64,000 nucleotides of DNA, taken from assembly GCF_016623585.1 (NCBI RefSeq), contig NZ_JAEHFY010000019.1, positions 29,766 to 93,765 of the forward strand, given 5' to 3'. Source of the stretch: Pedobacter segetis (GTDB taxonomy: Bacteria > Bacteroidota > Bacteroidia > Sphingobacteriales > Sphingobacteriaceae). A model generated the notes under the pieces. The model saw only the letters and a program-made list of their open reading frames with translations, was not told the DNA's origin and did not search any database. Both the position numbers and the translations under genes were made by a program. How positions within the stretch are numbered: position 1 is the stretch's first letter; each line of letters opens with the position of its first letter. This document shows positions 34,734-44,574 of the stretch, piece by piece.

Positions 34734-37187
34734 ATGAAAAAAATATTACTCCTTTCATTTCTTTCTGTGTTTTACTTTTCTTCAAAAGCACAATTGATTT
34801 ATAATTTTAATGCAGCAAATGGGAGTCCCACTTCAGGTGTGCCAACTGGGTTTTCGGCAAGTGATGTAACCGCCAATAATACTGCAAAAACATCAGATTT
34901 TTTCACTACAGTTTCTGCCTCTAGTGGGTATAATGGAGCTAGTGGAAACGGAAATATTACAACTGCTGCAAAGGGTGGTAATTCTGCGACAGATATTTCT
35001 GGTTTATCTTATTTTGAATTTACCATTACGCCATCATCAACAGAAAGAGTGAAAATATCGAGTATCAGTTTTGGATCAAAATCTATAGGTTCTAGCGGAG
35101 GGCCAACTTCTTATATTATCCGTACCAGTTTAGATAATTATAATGCTAATGTTGCATTGGTAAACATAAACTCAAATAGCGCTTGGACACTCTATAATAA
35201 CCAATTTTCTTTACCATTAATTGGAGCTACTAATACACCAATAACTATCAGGATCTATGGCGATAACGGAACGGGTGCTGTAGGACAAACAAACAACTGG
35301 CGAATAGACGATTTAAACGTAAATTTTGTTAGTCGCCCAGCTATTTCTAACTATTTAATGGGACAAAATGCTTGGTTGCCAAAAGGTACTTTTGGCGGAA
35401 CAACCTATAATGGGCAGCTAAATGTATTGTGGCCAACCATCAAAGCCTCTGGTGTTAAAATGATTAGAATAGGTGGATCTTGGGCAGAAGGAGCCATGTT
35501 GCCCGGAGATAAGGTAGTTGATTTAATAGATTCTATTAGAAAAATAGGAGCAGAACCAATGGTACAAGTAGCAACCAACAGAGGTAATATATCTGCAACC
35601 CAAGCCGCAAATTTGGTAGAGTATGTTAATACTACAAGCGGCAGAAATGTAAAATATTGGATAATAGGTAATGAACCTGATATTGGCTCAACAACGGCAA
35701 ACGTATCAACAGTTGCAACATACATCAAATCTTTTTCTTCTGCCATGAAAGCAAAAGACCCGAATATTTTGATAGTAGGGCCAGAATGTGCTTATTACAA
35801 CAGTAACTATTACCCATCATTAATTGGTGGTGCCAATGATATTACTGGCAAAGACGCTAACGGCAATTATTATATTGATGTGGTCTCGTTTCATACCTAT
35901 CCATTTGGTGGGACTCAAACTAGGGCTCAAGTGGTTGCTAACGGTCAAAATTTAGGCAATAATGTAGATAATTTAATAGGCCTGATGAATAATGCCAATA
36001 TTTTGAATAACAGAACAGGTAGCAATCAGCTAAAATGGGCAATTACAGAATTTAATGTTGATTATATTAATCCATCTTCTAATACTGTGGCAGGGGTAGG
36101 TGTACATTCGTTTTTAAACGGACAATTTTGGGCAGATGCTTTTAATGTTGGTATGACAAGAGGTGCCCTTACAATAACTCCTTGGTCGGTTCAAGAGGGT
36201 GGCGGAGCAAGAGGAACAGGAGATTTAGGTTATATGGATGGGTCAGGTGCAACTCTAAAACCTAGATCAAGTTACTATCATGAGAAAATGATTGCTGAAA
36301 ATATTAACGGGAATTATATACAATCCAGCAATAACCAAAGTTTGGTCACTACTATGGGTGCCATTAGAAATGATACTGTATCGGTAATGTTAGTTAACAA
36401 AAGCGACGTAACCAATTACAGTTATGCTTTGCAATTATCAGAACAACCGGTTACAGACCCAGCTACTTTGAAAATTAATTTACTGGCAGATATAAATGTA
36501 CTTTATAAAGATAATATTGATGCCCAAACTACCATAGTATTGGTTTTTAACAAAACAGGGGACTTGCTTAAAAAAATAGTTTATGGCATAACACAAGCCA
36601 CAAACCAAGTAGCTCCGGTACAAACCAATTATACGTTACCTCTAAATTGGATAAATTTTTCTGCGCAGAAACAAAGTAATGGAAGTGTTTTATTAAACTG
36701 GTTGGTTAATAATTTAGTAAATACACAATCTTTTGAAATAGAAAAGTTGGTAGGTAACAACTTTATTAAAATAGGAACTAAACCATCAGTTGATGGAGCT
36801 GGAAACCAGCTTTATAATTTTATTGATAAAAATCCATCTAGCGGGATTAATTATTACCGCATAAAGCAGTTAGATAATAATGGTGATTTTACATATTCTA
36901 ATGTGGTTTCAGTCAAACTGTTAAATAATGTTCATGATTGGGAAGTTTACCCAAACCCAATAACTGATGAAAACCCTTTATTTCATTTGAAAATAAATCA
37001 AGACGCTAAATCATTAATATTTAAATTATATAGCTCTTCTGCTCAAATGTTGATTGAAAAAAGCTTTAAAGATGTAAAAGAAGGAAATGATTTTAACATC
37101 AATAATCAGATCTTGAAGGCAGGTATTTATATCCTAGAAGTTAATACAGAGGGTAATAAAAGAACCGAAAAATTAATCGTCAGATAA
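34734..37187 (+). CDS. large secreted clan GH-A hydrolase with N-terminal jelly-roll and T9SS domain
   Basis: 817 residues. Signal peptide 1-19 (SSKAQ). Domain 1 (~20-198), a beta-sandwich with ISGLSYFEFTITPSS and NNWRIDDLNVNF, looks like a carbohydrate-binding or adhesion module. Domain 2 (~200-545) is a clan GH-A barrel: GQNAWLPKGTF, MIRIGGSWAEGA, acid/base Glu314 (IIGNEPDIG), VVSFHTYPFGG and nucleophile Glu439 (WAITEFNVDY). A small beta domain (~545-625), a fibronectin-like linker (LPLNWINFSAQ) and a T9SS type A sorting domain (~735-817, VYPNPIT) follow. The barrel is homologous to the 436-residue protein at 21590. It is the secreted endo-enzyme partner of the GH3 located 43 nt downstream; family and substrate remain open. 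Confidence 0.78.
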   Translation: MKKILLLSFLSVFYFSSKAQLIYNFNAANGSPTSGVPTGFSASDVTANNTAKTSDFFTTVSASSGYNGASGNGNITTAAKGGNSATDISGLSYFEFTITPSSTERVKISSISFGSKSIGSSGGPTSYIIRTSLDNYNANVALVNINSNSAWTLYNNQFSLPLIGATNTPITIRIYGDNGTGAVGQTNNWRIDDLNVNFVSRPAISNYLMGQNAWLPKGTFGGTTYNGQLNVLWPTIKASGVKMIRIGGSWAEGAMLPGDKVVDLIDSIRKIGAEPMVQVATNRGNISATQAANLVEYVNTTSGRNVKYWIIGNEPDIGSTTANVSTVATYIKSFSSAMKAKDPNILIVGPECAYYNSNYYPSLIGGANDITGKDANGNYYIDVVSFHTYPFGGTQTRAQVVANGQNLGNNVDNLIGLMNNANILNNRTGSNQLKWAITEFNVDYINPSSNTVAGVGVHSFLNGQFWADAFNVGMTRGALTITPWSVQEGGGARGTGDLGYMDGSGATLKPRSSYYHEKMIAENINGNYIQSSNNQSLVTTMGAIRNDTVSVMLVNKSDVTNYSYALQLSEQPVTDPATLKINLLADINVLYKDNIDAQTTIVLVFNKTGDLLKKIVYGITQATNQVAPVQTNYTLPLNWINFSAQKQSNGSVLLNWLVNNLVNTQSFEIEKLVGNNFIKIGTKPSVDGAGNQLYNFIDKNPSSGINYYRIKQLDNNGDFTYSNVVSVKLLNNVHDWEVYPNPITDENPLFHLKINQDAKSLIFKLYSSSAQMLIEKSFKDVKEGNDFNINNQILKAGIYILEVNTEGNKRTEKLIVR

Positions 37188-37230
37188 ATTTATATTCAAC
37201 AGTACTATAAAATAAACACAAAAATATTCT

Positions 37231-39474
37231 ATGCATATTATAAAATTAGTTAAAAACCACAAAGTACTTACCCTATCTCTTTTATTGATTTACGCATCGG
37301 CTAGTGCCCAAGAAACAAAAATTGAGCAAAAAGTTGATTCGGTTTTAAACCTGATGACTTTGAAGGAAAAGGTTGGACAACTTAATCAGTTAAATGCAGG
37401 AGATTTAACGGGGCCTGCAGATGAAAAAAATGTGGATATTCTTCAAGAAATACGTAATGGCAAAATCGGGTCATTGTTAAATGTAAGAGGAGCAAAAATC
37501 ACAAAAGAGCTTCAGCAAGAAGCCATGAAATCAAGGTTAAAAATACCTTTGATTTTCGGTCAGGATGTCATACACGGTTATCGGGTAATTTTTCCAATCC
37601 CATTAGCAGAAGCAGCATCTTGGGATATGGATGCCATAAAACTGTCTGCAAGAACAGCCGCCAGAGAAGCTTCATCATCAGGTATCCAATGGACTTTCGC
37701 ACCTATGGTTGATATTGCAAGAGACCCACGTTGGGGGCGAGTAATGGAGGGTGCTGGGGAAGACCCGTACTTGGGTTCGGCAATTGCCAAAGCCAGAGTT
37801 TTAGGGTTTCAAGGCAAACAAATTGGGAGTTTAGATGCGGTTATGGCCTGTGCTAAACATTTTGCAGCTTACGGTGCAGCAATAGCGGGTAGAGATTACA
37901 ATGGCGTTGATATGAGCAAAAGACAACTTTGGGAAGTTTATTTGCCACCCTTTAAAGCTGCATTAGATGCTGGCGCTGCAACTTTTATGAATTCTTTTAA
38001 CACCTTAAATGGGATACCCGCTACTGGTAACAGTTATTTGCAAAGAGATATTTTAAAAGGGGCCTGGGGGTTTAAAGGTTTTGTTGTGAGCGATTGGGGT
38101 TCAATAAAAGAAATGGTGGCACATGGTTATGCTAAAGATTTAAAGCAAGCTGCCCAAATGGCCATTACTGCCGGAAACGATATGGATATGGAAAGTAAGG
38201 CTTATGATACTTATTTGTTAGGATTAGTGAAAGAAGGGAAAGTAAATATTGATGATATTAACGAAGCGGTAAAACGAATTTTAAACAAAAAATTTGAACT
38301 AGGGTTATTTAAAAACCCTTATAGATTTAGTGATGAGAAAAGAGAAAAATTAGAACTTAACTCTTCAATAAATAAAGCAGCATCTCGAGAGGTTGCCAAA
38401 AAAAGCATCGTATTATTAAAAAATGCGACTAGTATTTTGCCACTTTCTAAATCTACAAAAACCATTGCCCTAATTGGTCCGTTGGTTAAAGCAAATCAAG
38501 ATATGAGAGGTTTTTGGGCACTCTCATGGGGCAAAGATGATATTCCAGTTTCTTTATATGATGGAGTAAAAAATAAGTTGGGGAATAAAACCAATCTACT
38601 CTACGCAAAAGGTTGCAACATTAATGATAGCCTAACCACAGGTTTTAATGAGGCCATTGAGACCGCCGAAAAAGCCGATGTTGTAGTAATGGCAGTTGGA
38701 GAAACTTTCGATATGACTGGGGAAGCAAAAAGTAAGGCTGATATTCATATCCCAGGAATGCAAGAGGAACTTGTTAAAGCAATAGTGAAAACAGGGAAAC
38801 CTTTGGTAGTGTTGGTGATGGGCGGAAGACCGCTAATTTTTAACTATACTGCAGAAAATGTAAAATCTATATTGTTTACGTGGTGGTTGGGCAGCCAAGC
38901 TGGAGATGCGATGGCGGATGTGCTATTTGGAGATTACAACCCATCCGGCAAACTGCCTATCACCTTTCCGAGGAGCATGGGCCAAATTCCAATTTATTAT
39001 GCACAAACCAATACTGGTCGTCCGTTTGAAGAAGGTAAAAGCCCCAATTATAGATCAACTTATTTGGATATGAGTAACTCTCCACAATATGCTTTTGGTC
39101 ACGGTTTAAGTTACACCAATTTTAAATACAGTGATTTGAAGCTTGATAAAACTAATATTGCTTTAAACGATACCATAAAAATGATCTTAAACGTAACCAA
39201 TACAGGTAAATATGCCGGAGAAGAGGTTGTTCAATTATACATCAAAGATAAAGTGGCGCAACCCGTAAGGCCAATTATGGAATTGAAAGATTTTCAAAAG
39301 ATTAGGCTAAATGTTGGTGAAACAAAACAAATTACTTTTTATATCGAAAAAGAAAAATTGTCTTTTTATAACGATGATTTAAAATGGATAGCACAACCAG
39401 GAGATTTTGAAGTGATGATCGGTAGCGCATCTGATGATATAAGATTAAAAGAAAACTTTACTTTAATAAACTGA
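37231..39474 (+). CDS. GH3 beta-glucosidase, BglX-like
   Basis: 747 residues. Signal peptide 1-27 (ASAQ). Landmarks: FGQDVIHGYRVIFPIPLAEA, DIARDPRWGRVMEGAGEDP, KHF (209-211), nucleophile Asp288 in GFVVSDWGSI, VGETFDMTGEA as acid/base region, and a C-terminal fibronectin III-like domain (LNVTNTGKYAGEEVVQLY). The overall pattern is that of E. coli BglX, with broad specificity for beta-linked glucose at chain ends, acting in the periplasm. It is 43 nt downstream of the secreted GH-A enzyme and presumably completes degradation of its products. Confidence 0.93.
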   Translation: MHIIKLVKNHKVLTLSLLLIYASASAQETKIEQKVDSVLNLMTLKEKVGQLNQLNAGDLTGPADEKNVDILQEIRNGKIGSLLNVRGAKITKELQQEAMKSRLKIPLIFGQDVIHGYRVIFPIPLAEAASWDMDAIKLSARTAAREASSSGIQWTFAPMVDIARDPRWGRVMEGAGEDPYLGSAIAKARVLGFQGKQIGSLDAVMACAKHFAAYGAAIAGRDYNGVDMSKRQLWEVYLPPFKAALDAGAATFMNSFNTLNGIPATGNSYLQRDILKGAWGFKGFVVSDWGSIKEMVAHGYAKDLKQAAQMAITAGNDMDMESKAYDTYLLGLVKEGKVNIDDINEAVKRILNKKFELGLFKNPYRFSDEKREKLELNSSINKAASREVAKKSIVLLKNATSILPLSKSTKTIALIGPLVKANQDMRGFWALSWGKDDIPVSLYDGVKNKLGNKTNLLYAKGCNINDSLTTGFNEAIETAEKADVVVMAVGETFDMTGEAKSKADIHIPGMQEELVKAIVKTGKPLVVLVMGGRPLIFNYTAENVKSILFTWWLGSQAGDAMADVLFGDYNPSGKLPITFPRSMGQIPIYYAQTNTGRPFEEGKSPNYRSTYLDMSNSPQYAFGHGLSYTNFKYSDLKLDKTNIALNDTIKMILNVTNTGKYAGEEVVQLYIKDKVAQPVRPIMELKDFQKIRLNVGETKQITFYIEKEKLSFYNDDLKWIAQPGDFEVMIGSASDDIRLKENFTLIN

Positions 39475-39592
39475 GAAAGTAAGCAAAATTATTTTAAAAA
39501 TATTGATTTTTTAATAGGTTATAAACTTGGTAATTAAGTGTTTATTCTAATAATAAGGATAATTTTTCTAGTTGTCTTATTACTATTATTTG

Positions 39593-39655
39593 TTCAAACG
39601 TATCCTAATGCTGATACATTTATCATCTAATTTTTAATTAGCTGTAATTACTTTA
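39593..39655 (+). promoter_or_regulatory. weak direct-repeat operator upstream of the TonB-receptor cassette
   Basis: TTCAAACGTATCCTA (39593) and TACATTTATCATCTA (39615) are 22 bp apart; TTACTTTA (core 39652-39655) lies 23 nt after the second. The spacing fits the other sites but the bases are less conserved. If real, it places the receptor cassette in the same regulon. Confidence 0.4.
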
Positions 39656-39751
39656 GCAATATGTTTATTTTGATCTTATCTATTTATTAAGACGGATTAA
39701 TAAACCATATCACCTAACTATTTAAAATATATTGATATAATCACATCAAAA

Positions 39752-40471
39752 ATGTTAAAGCTGATTATAAGCACTTTAGCTTTCCTAAGTTTATCTATTG
39801 AGGGATACAGTCAGATCGATAATAATCCATCATCTTTAGTTATCGAAAAAGAAACGATTACAAGCCAATTAGCTAGCGGCCAGTCTTTGCTATATAATGG
39901 ATTTTACTTTTACGGTTATACACCTAATTACTTTGAGAGTGGTCAACCCTTTTTTTTAGAAGATAGCTGGATAAGCGGAGATGTTACTTACGAAAACAAC
40001 AAATATTATCAGGTACCTCTTAAATATGATTTGTTAAAAGATGAATTAATTGTTCAGTATTTTAATAAAGAATCTGCTATTAATTTGATCAAGAGTAAAG
40101 TACAAGACTTTAGTTTAAATGGGCATAAATTTATCTATCTAGATAAATTAGGTAGTACCATTACAATCTCAGCCGGCTTCTATGAGGAGCTATACAGCAA
40201 TAAGCTAGTATTATTATCTAAAAGAAATAAGGTAATTACAGAAGGTGTTTCTACGGCGGGAGTTAAAAGGAACATTGAAATAATTAACAAATATTATATT
40301 TATAAGGATGGGATGTTTCAGCGATTCAATTCTATTTCATCCTTGGTAAATATCCTCAAAGAAAGAAAAAAAGAGCTTTCCTCATACATTAAAATCAACA
40401 AGAAGAAGTTTAAAAAAGAACCTGAAGAAGCCATGATTGCTATCGTTAATTATTATGATCAGTTACAATAA
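39752..40471 (+). CDS. exported protein of unknown function, first gene of TonB-receptor cassette
   Basis: 239 residues; not recognised. Signal peptide 1-21 (EGYSQ). The body has repeated aromatic, beta-rich segments (FYFYGYTPNYFESGQPFF, WISGDVTYENNKYYQVPLKYD) and a basic C-terminal helix region (KERKKELSSYIKINKKKFKKEP). No enzyme motif is visible. Its 3' end overlaps the start of the TonB-dependent receptor by about 17 nt, so the two are translationally coupled and probably act together at the outer membrane. Confidence 0.7.
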   Translation: MLKLIISTLAFLSLSIEGYSQIDNNPSSLVIEKETITSQLASGQSLLYNGFYFYGYTPNYFESGQPFFLEDSWISGDVTYENNKYYQVPLKYDLLKDELIVQYFNKESAINLIKSKVQDFSLNGHKFIYLDKLGSTITISAGFYEELYSNKLVLLSKRNKVITEGVSTAGVKRNIEIINKYYIYKDGMFQRFNSISSLVNILKERKKELSSYIKINKKKFKKEPEEAMIAIVNYYDQLQ

Positions 40472-43280
40472 TAGAATATATCGCTTAGTATTAAAAGCAA
40501 TATTAATCGCTATCTGCGGCTGTAGATTTATTTGTGATTTTTCTGTTAGGGCCTATTGCCAAGATGTTTCGCCAGAAAAAATAACTATTAATTTAAAAAA
40601 TGCTACGGCATCAGAATTTTCAAAAGAATTAGAAAAAACTGGGCGCTACAAAATTTTTTTCGATAGTTTAATTTTCGATAGTTTAAGAGTTAGTGTTGCA
40701 GTAGAAAACAAAAATATAAATGATATTCTAGAAAAGGTTTTTACCGGGACTAAATACCTCTATTCAATTGATAGCTATGGTAATGTTTTTTTAACAAAAA
40801 ATGTAGTAATAAGCACTAATTTCACTGTTAGACCAAACAATAAAACTAACCCAGAAAGTGATAAAAACGCGTATCAGGTTTTAACAGATCTTAACTACAA
40901 GGCCAGTAAAATAAATAGCCCACAGGATGCTAGCTTAGAAAATAAAATTTATGAAATCGGTTTAAAATCCTATGGTTCAAAGCTAGGAAAAGCCACCATA
41001 TCTGGTTATGTTAAAGATGCCGAAACCGGTCAGGCTTTAATTGGTGTTTACTTACGTTCACAAAATGATAAAAATAGTACCACAACAAATGAAGCGGGAT
41101 TTTATTCTATAGAACTGGCCACTGGCGATAATAAGCTGATTATAAGCTCTGTTGGTCAGAAAGAAACATTTAGAAGAATTAAACTTTATAGTAATGGAAA
41201 ACTGAATATTGATATTAAAAGTGATGCAATATCCTTAAAAGAAGTTGTTGTTGTACAATCGCCTAAAAACTTACAAAGAACACAGTTAGGAATTGAAAAA
41301 ATTACTATTCAATCAATAAAACAAGTTCCTACTGTTTTTGGCGAACCAGATATCATTAAAGTGCTTTTAACCTTGCCGGGTGTTAAAACCGTGGGTGAAG
41401 CCGCTGGTGGATTTAATGTAAGAGGTGGTGCAACAGATCAAAACCTTATTCTTTTTAATGAATCCACCATTTATAATCCCTCTCATTTCTTTGGTTTCTT
41501 CTCTGCTTTTAATCCAGATCTTATTAAAGACGTAGAACTATATAAAAGTAGTATACCGGCAAAATATGGTGGTCGTTTATCATCTGTACTCAAGGTGGAT
41601 ACCAGAGAAGGAAATGAAAGAAAATTTGGTGGTACAGCTGGGATAGGCCTACTTACTAGTCGTTTAAATTTAGAAGGGCCAATAGTAAAAGATAAGGGCT
41701 CTTTTATTCTTGGAGGTAGATCTACGTACTCAAATTTTATTTTTGGGCTATTACCTAATAGTGCGGGCTATAAAAATGCCAAAGCTTCTTTTTATGATTT
41801 AAACCTGCTAGTAGATTATAAATTAAATGATAAAAATAAAGTAAATTTTACGGGTTATTTAAGTAGCGATGCTTCTAATCTAGCAACTGATACGGTATTT
41901 CAATATTCAAATAAAAATGCTTCTTTAAAGTGGTCTCATATATTCAGTCAAAAATTAAATAGCTCTTTTGCCGGCGGATTTGATGATTATGAATATAGCA
42001 ACAAGGCAGAAAAAGATAGTGTTAATTCTTATAAGCTTGCGTTTAATATCCAACAGACTTTTTTTAAAACCGGCTTTACTTACTACATCCATCCTAAACA
42101 TACCTTAAATTTCGGTACAAATACGATATATTATCAGCTTCAGCCAGGATCATTTATACCTTTAGATAAATCTTCTTTAATTATACCAAAAATTTTAGAG
42201 AATGAACAGGCGGTTGAAAACGCATTGTTTTTAAGTGATGATTTTACCTTAACGCCAGATATATCTTTTGATTTAGGTTTGCGGTATTCTCATTTTACTA
42301 ATCTGGGTCCCAAACTTGTTTACAATTATGCAACTGGCTTGCCAATAGAAAAAAACAACTTAGTAGATAGCACTAGTTATAGAAAAGGAGAAGTTACCCA
42401 AACTTACAAAGGCCCAGAAATTAGATTCTCTACAAGATTTGCGATAACAAATAGTTTAACTATAAAAGCAGGTTATAATTCGATGAGGCAATACATTCAT
42501 CTTTTAACCAATACAACTGCTATCTCCCCAACTGATATTTGGAAACTGAGCGATAAAAATATAAAACCACAATTTGGAGATCAAGTTTCTCTTGGTATTT
42601 ACAAGAACCTAAAAAAGAACACTTTAGAAACATCAATAGAAATTTATTATAAGCGTATTAAAAATTATCTTGATTATAAAAGCGGTGCAGAATTAATTCT
42701 GAATGAACATATAGAAACAGATGTAATTAATGTAAATGGAAAAGCTTACGGGATTGAATTTTTTCTTAAAAAGCCTTCAGGGAAATTAAACGGATGGTTT
42801 AGTTACACCTATTCAAGAACTTTATTTAAGATGGATAATATAAATGCAGGCGAGTTAATTAATAAAGGGAATTATTACCCAGCTAGTTTTGATAAACCAA
42901 ACGAAGCCACACTTAGTGCGAATTATAAATTTTCACTTCGGTTTAGTGTTTCTACAAACATCACTTATAGCACAGGAAGACCAATTACAATCCCAATAGG
43001 AAGTTTTTATTATGCTGGATCGCAAAGAGCCTTATATGGAGACAGAAATAGTTATAGGATACCTAATTATTTTAGAACAGATTTATCTATAAATATTGAT
43101 GGAAATCACAAGATAAATCAGTTTGCGCACAATAGTTGGACCATTGGGGTTTACAACCTAACCGGCAGAGACAACCCATATTCCACATTTTTTACATCAC
43201 AACAGGGAAGGTTAAATGGCTATCAGTTATCTATTTTCGGCTCTGCAGTTCCATTTATAAATTATAATCTTAGATTTTAG
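40455..43280 (+). CDS. TonB-dependent receptor with STN and carboxypeptidase-like domains (DUF4249-linked type)
   Basis: 941 residues from the ATG at 40455; the frame is open further up to a TTG at 40437, but the ATG gives a better signal peptide (hydrophobic LVLKAILIAICGC). An STN (secretin/TonB short N-terminal) domain lies at ~35-115, a carboxypeptidase-regulatory-like domain (ATISGYVKDAETGQALIG) at ~175-260, the plug (VFGEPDIIKVLLTLPGVKTVG, FNVRGGATDQNLI) at ~265-385, then the barrel, ending in the aromatic VPFINYNLRF. It is not SusC-like, and no SusD follows; two DUF4249 lipoproteins do. STN domains often signal to anti-sigma factors, but none is encoded here. Substrate unknown. Confidence 0.88.
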   Translation: MISYNNRIYRLVLKAILIAICGCRFICDFSVRAYCQDVSPEKITINLKNATASEFSKELEKTGRYKIFFDSLIFDSLRVSVAVENKNINDILEKVFTGTKYLYSIDSYGNVFLTKNVVISTNFTVRPNNKTNPESDKNAYQVLTDLNYKASKINSPQDASLENKIYEIGLKSYGSKLGKATISGYVKDAETGQALIGVYLRSQNDKNSTTTNEAGFYSIELATGDNKLIISSVGQKETFRRIKLYSNGKLNIDIKSDAISLKEVVVVQSPKNLQRTQLGIEKITIQSIKQVPTVFGEPDIIKVLLTLPGVKTVGEAAGGFNVRGGATDQNLILFNESTIYNPSHFFGFFSAFNPDLIKDVELYKSSIPAKYGGRLSSVLKVDTREGNERKFGGTAGIGLLTSRLNLEGPIVKDKGSFILGGRSTYSNFIFGLLPNSAGYKNAKASFYDLNLLVDYKLNDKNKVNFTGYLSSDASNLATDTVFQYSNKNASLKWSHIFSQKLNSSFAGGFDDYEYSNKAEKDSVNSYKLAFNIQQTFFKTGFTYYIHPKHTLNFGTNTIYYQLQPGSFIPLDKSSLIIPKILENEQAVENALFLSDDFTLTPDISFDLGLRYSHFTNLGPKLVYNYATGLPIEKNNLVDSTSYRKGEVTQTYKGPEIRFSTRFAITNSLTIKAGYNSMRQYIHLLTNTTAISPTDIWKLSDKNIKPQFGDQVSLGIYKNLKKNTLETSIEIYYKRIKNYLDYKSGAELILNEHIETDVINVNGKAYGIEFFLKKPSGKLNGWFSYTYSRTLFKMDNINAGELINKGNYYPASFDKPNEATLSANYKFSLRFSVSTNITYSTGRPITIPIGSFYYAGSQRALYGDRNSYRIPNYFRTDLSINIDGNHKINQFAHNSWTIGVYNLTGRDNPYSTFFTSQQGRLNGYQLSIFGSAVPFINYNLRF

Positions 43281-43290
43281 TTTTAATAAG

Positions 43291-44478
43291 ATGAATTTGA
43301 AACGATATATAAATTTTACAAGAGATAGGAGCTTACCAATTTTTATACTACTTGTTTGCGCAATGCTAACCCAGTTTTCTTGCAGAAAACCGTTTGAGCC
43401 AACCTTGAATTCTCCCCAAACCGGATATTTGGTGGTAGAAGGTTTTATTAATTTAAAAGGTGTCACCTCCATTAAATTAAACAGAACAAAAAAGCTAGAA
43501 GAACAAGTGGTATATAAACCCGAGTTAAAAGCTAAGGTGCAGATAGTGGGAGAAAACTCCACTATATATGAAGTAAAAGAAAAGACCGATGGACTATATG
43601 AATCAGAAACTCTAGACCTTCCTGCTCAAAAATATCATCTAAAAATAAAAACTGCTGATGGAAAAGAATATGAGAGCAAATTGATAGAAGGGAAACCAAC
43701 ACCATTAATAGATAGTGTAAGTTGGAAAAGAGAACAAAATGGCGTAGAAATTAAAGTAAACAGCCATGATGACCAAAACAAAACGAAATATTATAAATGG
43801 ACTTATGATGAGGTTTGGGAAATACATGCTAATGTATTGGCAAATCTTAAATATGTTAAAAGCAATATTCCCGGCACCAATATCACATATATTGGTGTGG
43901 CAAGAAGAACTCCGGAAGAAATAAAACAAGTTTATAACTGTTGGCAATATGGTTCTTCTAATCAAATATTATTAGGTTCTAGCGCAAAGCTGAGTAAAGA
44001 CATTATATCATCTCCTATTAATTTTATACCTAATGACAACGTACGATTAGCTGTTTTATATAGCATCAATGTAAAACAGACAGCGCTAGATTTAGCTGGG
44101 TATAACTTCTATCTCAACTTAAAAAACAATACAGAAACAAATGGATCTATCTTTGACCATCAACCATCAGAAACTACTGGAAATATTGTTTGTGTAAGCG
44201 ATACAGGAGAACAGGCTATAGGTTATGTAGGAGTTGCTACAATACAAGAGAAAAGAATTTTTATAGAACCGATGTTTAATTCGAATTACAAATTTCCCTG
44301 TAATACTGACATTCTAAAAATCTTTTCAAATCAAGATACACTTGCAAAATATGCACCTAATTATCAACCAATTGATTATGATTCGCCTTCACTCCAAAGT
44401 TATATAATAGTGGATAGCAGATGTGCAGACTGTACGTTTTGGGGCGACAATAAAAGGCCACCTTTTTGGCCTAATTAA
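43291..44478 (+). CDS. DUF4249 lipoprotein, copy 1
   Basis: 395 residues. The lipoprotein signal ends LTQFSC (Cys31) followed by RKPFEPTL. The domain shows the DUF4249 pattern: YLVVEGFINLKG, the beta-rich KAKVQIVGENSTIYEVKE, LDLPAQKYHLKIKTADGKEYES, TYDEVWEI, and a Cys-rich end (DSRCADCTFWGDNKRPPFWPN). DUF4249 proteins are regularly encoded beside TonB-dependent receptors in Bacteroidota; they are assumed to work with the receptor at the outer membrane, but no function is established. It begins 10 nt after the receptor stop. The copy at 44575 is nearly identical at the N-terminus and differs in the middle. Confidence 0.88.
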   Translation: MNLKRYINFTRDRSLPIFILLVCAMLTQFSCRKPFEPTLNSPQTGYLVVEGFINLKGVTSIKLNRTKKLEEQVVYKPELKAKVQIVGENSTIYEVKEKTDGLYESETLDLPAQKYHLKIKTADGKEYESKLIEGKPTPLIDSVSWKREQNGVEIKVNSHDDQNKTKYYKWTYDEVWEIHANVLANLKYVKSNIPGTNITYIGVARRTPEEIKQVYNCWQYGSSNQILLGSSAKLSKDIISSPINFIPNDNVRLAVLYSINVKQTALDLAGYNFYLNLKNNTETNGSIFDHQPSETTGNIVCVSDTGEQAIGYVGVATIQEKRIFIEPMFNSNYKFPCNTDILKIFSNQDTLAKYAPNYQPIDYDSPSLQSYIIVDSRCADCTFWGDNKRPPFWPN

Positions 44479-44556
44479 TATTTGAGAAATGATGTTAAAA
44501 AATATTGCAGTCTAGGATTTGTCAATTTTTTTTTAAAGCATGTTAGGGGGCAAAGT
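44479..44556 (+). pseudogene. fossil of the start of the MG2/plug-like gene
   Basis: The linker between the DUF4249 copies resembles the first ~70 nt of the gene at 45780. ATGATGTTAAAAAATAT occurs at 44489 and at 45780. In the fossil it continues M-M-L-K-N-I-A-V and then a TAG where the intact gene has TGG (Trp). A 4-nt length difference shifts the frame before the shared CAAA-TGATTT region. It is a decayed remnant, not expressed. Confidence 0.75.
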
Positions 44557-44574
44557 GATTTTAGTTTTAAAACA

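Noticed and set aside
40437..40454. TTG as start of the TonB-dependent receptor
   Set aside because: The in-frame ATG at 40455 gives a more usual signal peptide and still overlaps the upstream gene, so the earlier start is unnecessary.
40455..43280. Calling the receptor SusC-like
   Set aside because: It carries an STN domain, the barrel is shorter than SusC, and it is followed by DUF4249 genes rather than SusD.
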